DNA of 64,000 nt, from assembly GCA_012064415.1 (NCBI GenBank), contig SSNU01000047.1, positions 202,415 through 266,414 of the forward strand. Direction: 5' to 3'. The notes below the pieces were generated by a model that saw only the letters and a list, made by a program, of their open reading frames with translations, made no database searches and was not told the origin of the DNA. The position numbers and the translations under genes were made by a program. The stretch is from Gyrodactylus bullatarudis. Lineage: Eukaryota; Platyhelminthes; Monogenea; Gyrodactylidea; Gyrodactylidae. The first letter of the stretch is position 1. Each line of letters starts with the position of its first letter. Shown piece by piece: positions 33,568 through 44,102 of the stretch.

Positions 33568-35782
33568 TCATTCACTATTTTTACCATTAGTAGCGACAGC
33601 TTCTTCATTTCCATTTGTAGGTTCGGTTACTGGTTCCGATTCTGGTTTATTTTTTTCACCATTAGCATTATTTTGGCTGTGATCGCCGTTTTCTTTGGTT
33701 TCTACTTTCTCTTTTTCTTCTTCCTTGATTTTCTCATATTCTGCAGTGGAAATTGGTTTTCTGTCCATAGTTCTGCCGTTAGGTGCATCAGCAGGATATC
33801 CACCTGGGGGCATATGCTGAAGATAGCGTTCCTCCTCTCGTTCAACTTCATCAACATCAAGCTCATCTTCTGGTCTTGGTTTATAGCGAATGGGAGAAGT
33901 TACACGTGGAGCAGGATATTGTACAAGGGTCATTCCAGCACGATCATCACCAAGGGGTTTTGGACTAAATGCAAGCTTCAAATGGAAAGGATGTGTGTAC
34001 CCAGAGAGATGAAGAGGTCTATGATTACATAGACATAGAGCTGCAATGGCTTCTGTAGTTGTGTCCCATTCAACAAGACCTAAGATTAAAATAAGATAAA
34101 TAATAATAATAACAGTTGATTAAAATTAAAAAATAAACACTAATCAAACTTACCCAAAGCAGTCTTTTGTCCTGGCTTTGGAGTGAATACAATAACCCTC
34201 GGGGGTGGTCGACAGCCAGCTTCTGCAAATATATGCATCATATCGGGAGGGGTGAATTGAAGTGGGGCATTGAAAAAGTGGAGAGTTCTCGTCGGTTCCA
34301 AAATTCGACTCTTAGAAGCGACAAGAGGATTTCTGAATCTGTTATTTGGATCCACTAAAAGCCAAATTAAATGTTGAATTTATTTGAAATTATTAGGAGA
34401 TACTTACTCATATAATTTTTCATAACAGGAGATCCATCTTGGAGAGTTCCTAGGTCTTCTCTTTCTAGGAGCTCTGCATAACTTGTAAAGTATATGTACA
34501 TAGGATAACCAGATAAATCCGTTCTGTTATAAAATTTGTAAGCTAATTCTGCAGATTCTTTGGTACCGAACTGAACCATTGCACAACCAGGTCTTGTCTT
34601 GAGAAACTTGATCTTGCTGATGTTTCCATAGACACACATAATGTTAAAGAGGTGATCACAATTCATAGATAGTGATAAATTGGAGACTAAGATGACACAA
34701 CCTTGTTCAACTCTAAATATACTCATGTCCTCGTGTCTAAGCGTGCTGTCGACACCCAAGTTAGCTGTAGCATGACCGATACCGATTCCTTCAGGAGTAA
34801 CATGATGAACTGGAGCTGGAGTGGGTAACATAACATAGGAGTGAGGAGCTGGAGGGTAGGGCATAGAGGAAGAATAACCAGGATTTTGAGTAACTTGGTA
34901 TACAGTTTGTTGAGCTGGGGGAGTGTATCCAGGAGGATAGGTGACAGGTGCTGAAGAAAATTGGACATTAGTAGGTCCAACAGGTTGTTCAGTTATTTCT
35001 ATATTCGAAGGATCCAAAAGACTCTTTGTCATTGAACCATTGGAATTCGTAAAATCCCATTGATCTTCACCATTTTTCTCTACGTGAACATTATCCAAAT
35101 TAGTAAAGTGAATATTGAGACTACAGCAACCAGAGTAGATATCAGCATTTTCAAGTTGATCCTTCGCCTTGACAGCTTCTTCAATTTTGGAATATTCAAT
35201 GTAAGCATTCAATGCTTTATTGTCATTCATTTTGCCAATGAATATACGAATCAATTTTCCATGGGGCTCGCAAATTGACTTTAGAACATCGACCGTTATA
35301 GGATAATCAGCCTTTGTTATGTATAGATGTAAAATTTTGGTAGGATCCTTTGAATGCTTACCCGACTTGTTTAGAGCTTCAGTAGAATTGTGTTTAAGTG
35401 AAACGCCCATTGTAACACTTTGCTTGGAAAATTCAAGCATAACTCTATTTGGACCAACGAAAAAAGGATTTATTTTGGCCATGTGAACAAGACGCGTTGG
35501 GGAGGAAATCTCTGAAAATTCTATGAGAGCTGCTCGGCCATTGCAGATTTTCTGACAGCGTGTAGCCGATCCATATCTAGCAAACAAGCCCAAAAGTTCA
35601 ATTTCAGAACAGTCAACTGGTACATCACCGACGACAATAGTATTGCTAGGATGAGTTGTTGTTAAATATGATATATCAAGAGGAAGATTAATACTAGGCA
35701 AAACAGTACCTGTACTGTTGTAATAATTGGCCGCAGCAGTAGATATTGGATCTAATTTGGCCTTTTTATTTGGAACACTCAT
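33568..35782 (-). CDS. HNRNPL: hnRNP L (Drosophila smooth orthologue)
   Basis: Exons 35782-34408, 34354-34154 and 34079-33568, with introns of 53 and 74 nt (GTAAGT donors; phases 1 and 1). The join gives 695 residues. Four RNA-recognition motifs: RRM1 about 46-122 (TIVVGDVPVDCSEIEL), RRM2 about 148-228 (ILHLYITKADYPI), RRM3 about 360-438 (GCVILVSNLSLSMNC), RRM4 spanning exons 2-3 (TLHFFNAPLQFTPPDMM; LVEWDTTTEAIAAL). A P/Y/Q-rich linker separates RRM2 and RRM3. The RRM order and pairing are those of hnRNP L/LL, nuclear regulators of splicing and mRNA processing that bind CA-rich RNA (family knowledge). The C-terminus has an acidic, E/K/N-rich tail of about 115 residues. ATTAAA at 33425-33420 is a possible poly(A) signal. 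Start chosen at the first in-frame ATG; a further 5' exon cannot be excluded. Confidence 0.93.
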
Positions 35783-35864
35783 TGGTTATAGAAAATTTAA
35801 ATTTTATAATTGTAATTTTTAAAATTTAAACAAGACTTCAAAAGTTTACCTTAAATTGTTTAAG
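35783..35864. promoter_or_regulatory. Divergent promoter region between hnRNP L and epsin
   Basis: Only 82 bp separate the two start codons, which face away from each other, so both 5' UTRs and core promoters must overlap here unless either gene has a remote non-coding exon. The interval is almost pure A/T with no TATA or CCAAT match I would trust. Confidence 0.6.
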
Positions 35865-38800
35865 ATGGACTCTTTTTTGAGTTGGTAAACGTTATTCTCT
35901 ATATGGCTATAACTCTTAAAACGTAATTAACAATTTTATTTAAGTAAAATTCGAAAGATAAAAAATGTAGTTAAACATTATTCAGAAGCAGAAACTCTGG
36001 CTAGGGATGCTACTTCTAATGATCCATGGGGACCACAGTCTTCTTTGCTTGAACTGTTAGCCCAAAAGTCTCACGACTACACCAGTCGAGTCCAAATCAT
36101 GAATGTTCTATGGAAGAGATTGACTGATAAAACAAAAAATTGGCGTCACATCTCTAAGTCTTTGACCACAATGGAATATCTCATTAAAGTTGGCCATATA
36201 GAAATCTACAGGGAATGCATGCTTAGGAAATCTGTTTTCCAGTCATTGAGCGAATATATTTCTTCTGACTCAACTTATCAAGAAAACTTTGATGCTACGA
36301 TCAGAAGGAAGGCTAAAAATATTCAAAATCTTTTGGATAATCCAAATTTCTTTGCTCAAGAATCAGAAAAAGAAAAGGCCACAATTCAGAAAGTTAAATT
36401 AAGTAAGAAATATTGTCAATAATTTTCACCAGATTCCAGCATTTCAAATCTCTCAAATGATTTCAACAGTAGGGCCCAATCTTCAGTAAACCTTAAATCT
36501 ACGACTCCTCAAAGGTTTGATTCTGTACCAAATATTTCTAGACACGCTGATATTCTCTTCTCACAAGATGATGCCAATGAAGAAGCTGAAGAAGTCATTC
36601 CTGAAGATGAACCAGATTCGAGAAAAAATCAAGATTCAGATGATATATTCGAAGTGCTCAAAACTTTGGATTGGTCTAATTCTGTGCCAAAAGAAAGCAT
36701 AAATCAAGGTGGGTTGCTCTCAATCATTGTGCATGTTCAATTGTAATCTTGGCACCCAAAATTCATTTTTATTTTATGAGATTCGGAATCTTTAAATCGA
36801 TGCATGCTTATCAAATCTATTATTTATTTGTAGATTACATTTTTTCATTGATGCATGTAGTAGTTTTCCGGATTAATAATTATAAATAAATTCTTAGAAA
36901 AGTCTTCCATTCAATGGATTGACTTTGCAGGATATTTCCCAAGAAATCCAACGCTATGTGAGTCTTTTATAAAATTATTCTGTGTGTTTATATCGCCAAT
37001 TTGGAAGCTATGACTATTTATCTGGTATTTTCGTGTATTGATTTTTGTGGAATAATGAATAAATTGAAATATGATAAAACTAGGTTAAATTTTTCGCATG
37101 CTAAAAGACTTTTTAATTATAATTATGAATATGTGTGTAGGAGTTTAGAACAAATCGATTCAATATTTAATAAAACCATTCATTCTGTTTCACTTTAGAT
37201 GAAACAACAAGCTTTGTTATTTCATATCGGTCAACATTTGTTTCATAAAATTATAGCAACACAAAACTTGTATTAACCATATAAAGTTCAGTAATTAACC
37301 ATTATAGATGGAATTTTGATTTAATTCTAATAAGCCTATAGAAACAAGATTAATGTAAAGTTTAAAAATCGGACTATCAACCTTGAAAATTTTAGGCATC
37401 TGTATTTTTTATTTTTGAAAATAAACTAGAAATTTGCCAATCTCTCGATTACCCATAGGAATAGAAACAACTCTTCTAAGTAGTTGGAATTGTAAGAATG
37501 ATCACTAATAATTTTATTCCAAATTTCAAAATCTCTTTCGACGCATCGATTTAAAATTGATGAAAATATCTAGAGCAGATTATAATTATGTTGATGTATT
37601 GGAAAAATATGTTTGATTGACTTTAGCTTCTAACCTTTTAAAAAATTAACAGTTAGCTCGTCAAACGACCATTCAGAAAAGCAGAAAGAACACAATACAA
37701 AGAGTCTTAACCCGTTCTCAATGAGCACATCACCAATGAGTAAACCTAACGCTAAGAATGATTTTGATGATTTATTCGGTCACATTAATGAAAAAAATAA
37801 CAATAGTGACTGGATTAATCCAAGTGATCCTTTTAGTATAAAGTTTCCTGATGATAACGAATACGACAAGATGATTCCGATTAGTCCTTCTGAGAAAAGT
37901 CTCACCAACAATAACTTGGATGGTAATAAGAGGCCGGAAGAGATACAAATAATTCAGTCACAAAATGTCCAAGCAGCAAAGTTTCTTGGAGAATTTAAAG
38001 ATTTTGTCAACATCAATTCTCTTATTTCATTTCCTAGTGAGTTTCCCTTCAAAACTGTATTCCTCATCTCTAGGGTACGCAAAAATGCTATTTTAGCTAT
38101 TTTTTCTAACAGAAATTTATTGTCTAGGATTAGTTTGACAAGGAAGGCACAGGAAGTTTTGATGCTACATGATGGGATATTCTTCAAAACAAGTCGGAAC
38201 CTAGATCGCAAAGATATTCCTAAGAACGATAGAAAAGATTTTACCATTGCGGGTGTTTTTGTGGATTCGATAGAAATTCAGATTAAAATGGTGGCGGGAT
38301 AGTCAAATTTCGAAATCATAAAGCTTTGAGTTGAGAACAAGTGACAAATCTCGTTATTAAGTAGCTAGAGTATCTTAACGATTTTACTAGCTCATTAATT
38401 TAAGGTTTGATTGATCGTTTGTAATGTTTTTGAAGAGATTGGGGTCCAGATCTTGAATAATTTGAATTGTTTTATATTATAATGCATAAAATTGAGATCT
38501 GATTTGTTGTTAATTAGTGAAAAAATGAGTTTTATTTCTTAAGCAACTGTACCATCTTTTGAAAATGCAATTACCAATCTGTGTATAAAGTAGACTGCTT
38601 GTCTTCTTATATATTCTGGTTGAAGAAGAAATTTTCCCAAGTTATCTAAAATGTATTTAATGTAAAACTTCTTTCAAGGTCACCAAAAAGGTAATCTAGC
38701 TCATTATTTCACAAAAGTCAAGTACAAGATGAAAATTTCTAAAATTTTGTATTCTTGGCCAATATAGATGAGAAATCATTTAATCTATAAATCGTATTTT

Positions 38801-41800
38801 TATTACTATTTTCAAACTATGCAAAATTGCTAATTTTGATTCATGAAATGCTATTTTCTGCGAACCCTTCTCATTTCTTCATTGTTTAAACTTGATACAA
38901 GAAAATACATTATACATAACTAGAAACTAATTAACTAGAAGAAAGATACATAAGAAAATACTCACTAACTGATTATTATAATTAAAGTTAGTGGTTAATT
39001 TAGATTTCATCTATTTTTCTTGTAGATCGAATTTTTGAATGAAAATTTATTGAATACTAGGATACGGAAAAATAAAATACAATCTTATTATGAAAAATGG
39101 ATTTTAAAGTAGTTCAGGATTAAGGATCTTAATATTTGGCATATTGTCCGTATTTTGGGCTGTATCTTTTCAACGTCCAAAGTGGTTAGATATTTGGTCT
39201 ATCCCCCAGACTGCCTTGTGTTTTCATGACTTAATTGGATTCAATAGGAATCCAAGCACGAGTAATCAAACATTGAAGGTAGTCAGTTTAAGTTTTGGGA
39301 AATTGATGAATCTGGCTATCAGATGGGTTGATCGAATGGAAGATATATTGACTTTTTTTTGTAATAGCAGGTGATCAAAAAGTGAGTTAGGAACGGATTA
39401 CCAGAACCAAAATTCATGCTTTTTATTCTTGTCTTATTGAAAGTGAGGCTAATTTCTGAGAGTCTTTCTATTAGATGATACAACTCAGATACTGGAGTCG
39501 TTAATTCTAAAATCAAATACCTACTTCATCTGCTATCTATCATCGTGAAGTTAAATTTAATAAGAATTTCAATGAAATAACTGAATATTTCAATTTATTT
39601 CCATAAATTTAATTTAGATGCTCCACAAAACCCATTCGATTACAGTTCTTCTGGGGGCAAGCCAAAGTCATCATTCATTAATATGCCAAACTCCAAAGTA
39701 CCGCTTAAAGATATGATGAAATGTTCTGACTCCTTTGACCCAATGTCTACATCTGTAAGTTTATGTGTTGAAAATTATTCTGCTAAACTTGAATTAAGAA
39801 TTAACTTTTATGTTTAATCAATTTACACTTGCTGTCAAAAATGTAAAGACCCTGTATTCTTTAACAAACAATTGAGAGAGAAAAATAAAAAAAACTCTTT
39901 TTTTTCAATGTATGAATTTACGATTCTTACTTGATTCACATGCATTGGCAATCGATATGAACTAATAAATTCATTCATCCGTATGTTATAAAATAAGTGT
40001 AGTAATATTCTGGTTATCTATTTATGATACGGTAAATGTAAACCTTCTCACATGCTTATTTTTGATCAAAAAAAATTCATTTTGATCAAATTGTGAAAAT
40101 TCTTTTGTTTCTCTTGAACGGATTTTCATCATGCATTTTTCAACGAAGAATATGTTGAAAAATCCGTTGAAAGATTTCACAATGTTAATTAATTCTATTT
40201 TTTATCCACCTAAAGGTATGCATCAGACTGTAGACTTCCTTTTCTCTTTAGAAAAAAACATTGTGTCTGTAGAAATTCAACGTGAGATTCCTGGGTTTTT
40301 TCTCAAACAAAATAAAATTATATTATTAAATAAATGTAAAAAATGAAGATAATTACATAAGTCTTATATTCTACAAAATAATAAAAGTTTTTTAATAAAT
40401 AAAGCTGAAGTTGAGGATCTTTGATTTTTACAGAGATCTCGATTTTTTCATCAAAAGTTAAAAAGAACATATTAGAGATTTTTTGGAATGCTACTCATGA
40501 TGCCCACTTTTACCATTTGAAGAAAAAAATTATTTTTATGAAAAATATGGTCATTTTTCAAATTCCCATTTGGCGTCAAAATCCCATTTTTTCGAACTTT
40601 GAACTGGAAATTTTTATTGATTTAAAAGTGGAAGGCTGATCGAAAGAGGTTTTTTAGGATCATGATTAGACAAGAAAATCAATTCAACTGAATCTAATCT
40701 TATGCATAATCACATTATCGTTTGGGAAGTCATCGTTTAAAGTCATTTTTAGAAGTCTATTATGAAATTGGCGCAAGATTTATCTTGGTTCTAATTCTGA
40801 AGGATCCTAGTTAGGATCTAATTAATTTCTTTGAGATACTTCTTTAGTGATTTATATTTTAGGGAGAAAAGTGTGAAAGCTGGGATTCGTACGATTCGAA
40901 TCACTGGATGATTCGTTAAGAATTACTGAGTTGGAAATTTCTGATCGAAAGAGTTTTTTCAGGATCAAGATTAGACAAGAAAATCAAACTGAATCTGATC
41001 TTATGCATAATCACATTATCGTTTGGGAGCTGAAATTCGATTTTTTGATCATTTTCACAATTTGAAAATCAATGAAATTTCGATAATTCAAAGTCTTTCG
41101 AAAATGGGATAACTGTCGATAATTTGACGGTGCTATTCAGCTTTATTATCTAATCTTGATCCTGAAAATTAATTTTTTATCATTTTCCCACTTTCAAATC
41201 AACAAAAATCTTCAGCTCAAAGTTCGAAAAATGGGAATTTGAAAAATGATCATAGATTTCATAAAAATATTAAACAAATTCGAATTCTTGATGAAAAAAT
41301 CATAATTTCTGTAAAAATCATAGATTCCCAACTTTAGATCTGACTTTTCAATTAAAAAAAATACTAATTCTGAATAAACACCCCTTGCTGCATACTAGTT
41401 TTGGAATTATCCTTTTCTTAAGAGATTCAAAAAATACTTGTGTGTTCTCGAGTATTTGGAGAGAAATATTGAGTTTTTGAGTCTTTTCCTATAGGTATCA
41501 ACCAACTTTAACTGTGTGTTATTAAATCCAATTAATTCATGAATTTTGATAATGCAAAAGATAAAAAATCAAGAAGTAGTATTCTAATCGGTATATTTCT
41601 CTCATAACGTGTTTGCATAAAAACACGAGAATCATCTTATTAAAAAATCCGTATCGATTACGTAAAAATTGTTTCGTATCGAGAGATACTTTTGTATATT
41701 TTTAGAAAAAAAAAGAATAAATTAATCTAAATTTTGGTGCATTCTACTTCTTCATGTTGTTTGCATTCCAATTTTCATCATGATTTCTCATGAGTAAAAT

Positions 41801-43466
41801 TCAACGTGTCTAGATTTTTGGACTTCGATTTTCTTAGGAAAAAAAGTGCTGTACATATATTAAGTTTGACATCTTTGAGATAAGGAATCGAAAAATATCC
41901 ATTTTTGGGATTTTGCTTGACAAATCGAATGGTCATATAAATTTTTTCATAGAGTAATTAAACATTCATTTTACCATGTTAGCGTCTACTTTGAATTAGT
42001 CAAACTTTAGACATATTTATTAATTTATTTTAATATCTTAGAATGAAGAAGAAAAACAGGTAATGCAAAAAAGTTTATCTAGCGGAGCATGCCAACAGAT
42101 TTAATTCATGGTCTTTAGTGGACCAAAAACCCCAATTATCGTTGCATCACTCGATGAAGAATTCATCTCATGCCACTGTGTGTCGTGATGCCACTAAATT
42201 TTGATTATTTTAATTTCATTTAGTCTCTGATATGTAGGATAATCAATAATTAACTTAACTAGTTTAATTATGAGTCATGAACGTGTAACAACCTGTTGAT
42301 ATCTGTTGGCATTTCCTTTAAAAATTTAACTTCAATGTTATCTTTACTTACAACTACAATATTATTAATTAATTTCCACAATCATTTCATGTCATCTGTG
42401 ATTTTCAAGTTTATGATTGAATCTATTCCAATTTGAACCTTGACCTCTTGATTTTTCGAATTGTCTAAATTCAAAAATAGGCACATTCTTGATTTAGATC
42501 TGACCCGGTAGAATTTATTACTATAATCAAAAATGAAAATCGTTTATCCTTTGAACAAGCTGAGTTGATGAGTACAATGAGTTGGATAGATAACGCCTCG
42601 CGATAACTCTGCTCGTTTCAATTTTCCCTACTTATACCTTTCTGCCCCAAATTTCATCAACCAATATCTATTTTATTTAAGTTATTTTGGTGTTTTGTAA
42701 AGATCAGAAAATTCTGATACTGATGATTTAATAAAATATATAGTTTATTTAAACTGAGACTCATAAAAAGCAAAAAAACAATACTCAATGTGTATTACAC
42801 ATTGAAGATAATGGAGAATGATGAATATTGTTTCACTTTCATTGGTTGAAAAAATACTCTTATATTATTGGTTGATGAAATTTGGGGCAGAAAGGTATAT
42901 CTAGGGAATTATCTATCCAACTCACTGTAGTACTATTCTTAATATCTATTGTTTACTTGAGATTCCATCTTAATATCCAAGATTTACATGTGAAATATCT
43001 GGTTAAATTTGAGATGGATTATATACAGCTTTAAAAAATTCAGAATATAATTGACTTTCAATATTTTTAGGTAGGAGGATCCTTCAATCTTTTTAGAATC
43101 TCCAATTGTATATCTTTAAAATCGCATAAGAATGAATCAATAAAAATTGAAAAGTCTTTAGACTTCTGTAATTATGTTGTTGTTGTTTAATTCAAGAATT
43201 GATTCGATAATTTCACGAATCTTTGATTTTATGTTGTAATTGATTACATGAAACTTTTCCTGAATAAATTTATTTTGATTATTGATTTTTGCAATCTTTT
43301 AATGCAGGAATTTTCCACCATGTTATTCAAACCTGAAAAACAGTACCAACCGAAAATTGATATTTTCGCCAATTTCACAGATCAAAATAAAAAACCCCAG
43401 TTTATACAAAACGATCCGTGGTCAGTTCCAGTTCAAGCTGGTGATAACAGGAATCCATTTTTATAG
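35865..43466 (+). CDS. Epsin-family endocytic adaptor (ENTH domain, NPF motifs)
   Basis: Exons: 35865-35884, 35945-36402, 36433-36708, 37653-38036, 39618-39754, 42042-42059 and 43308-43466; phases agree and the sum is 483 codons plus stop. ENTH domain about residues 8-150: KIKNVVKHYSEAE, then DATSNDPWGPQSS, and KNWRHISKSLTTMEYLIK, all close to epsin. The rest is unstructured with endocytic short motifs: FDDLFG, SDPFS and NDPWS (AP-2/clathrin binding) and three NPF motifs for EH-domain proteins (LNPFSM, QNPFDY and the C-terminal NPFL). Epsins bend PI(4,5)P2 membranes and link cargo to clathrin. No ubiquitin-interacting motif is recognisable after ENTH, unlike typical epsins. The second intron is only 30 nt and exon 6 is an 18-nt microexon; that exon is the least certain part. 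Confidence 0.85.
38071..38869 (+). mobile_element. hAT-type element in the epsin gene, intron 4
   Basis: The left end TAGGGTACGCAAAAATGC and right end GCATTTCATGAATC-type sequence closing at TGCGAACCCTT are inverted repeats. The flanks CTCATCTC (38063-38070) and CTCATTTC (38870-38877) match at 7 of 8 bases, an aged 8-bp duplication. It inserted 34 bp after the donor at 38037, and coding-looking sequence continues from exon 4 into it. Related to the element at 23750. No intact transposase. Confidence 0.75.
40400..41340. repeat. R1 copy carrying an R2 piece, in epsin intron 5
   Basis: R1 termini AAAGCTGAAGTTGAGGATC and TAGATTCCCAACTTTAGATC enclose R1 blocks. Positions 40743-40945 are R2 (GGCGCAAGATTTATCTTGGT; GATTCGAATCACTGGATGA), inserted or exchanged into the R1 copy. 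R1 sequence resumes directly afterwards. Confidence 0.6.
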
Positions 43467-44102
43467 GGAATTCTTTTATGAATAGAATCATCAATATTAT
43501 TCAATAATCAAAGATACAAGACAATGCTTCTCACCAATCGGAATTCGAAATAAGAAAATGTTCATTGAAAGGAATATTGTTCGTTCAAATAATTTCGTCT
43601 AATTTTTAAATTTTGTAAAAGAAAAACTTTTATCAACCTTCGAGGACAAAGAACCCCATTCAGATTCAAAATTTCATTTGATAACCAAAAAAAGTTTTTT
43701 ACTATAGTGAACCAATTTATGATTCACACAATTATGATCTCTGCTAATGATTGAAAATTTTATGATTGATTTTATAATACAAAGAAGAACTTTTAAAGTG
43801 CCTGACCTTTGCATGAAGTCTTGGTGGGTTTTTCGACACTACTACAGGTAGAAGTCCCATGGAGAGAAGAGAAATAAGCTTATTAAGGGATCAGAGCAAA
43901 GATATGATCTCAAAAATTATTGGCTACAAGAGTTAACCAAAAAGAGAATTGCTAGCGCAAGATATCTTAATAGAAATATGTACATTTTTCAAAGTTCATT
44001 ATTCCTCTAGAAGTACACGAGATCAATTTGAGCCGTCGATATCTGATACTCGAAAACTTACTAAAACCAACCTGATAAAGAATCTTTAAATTTATCTGAC
44101 TT
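43467..44102. other. Gap between convergent genes
   Basis: 3' ends of the epsin (+) and the unknown gene (-) face each other. No poly(A) signal stands out and no gene is seen. Confidence 0.4.

Noticed and set aside
33553..34032. 159-codon plus-strand open stretch
   Set aside because: It is antisense to the third exon of hnRNP L, whose RRM4 and splice sites are clear.
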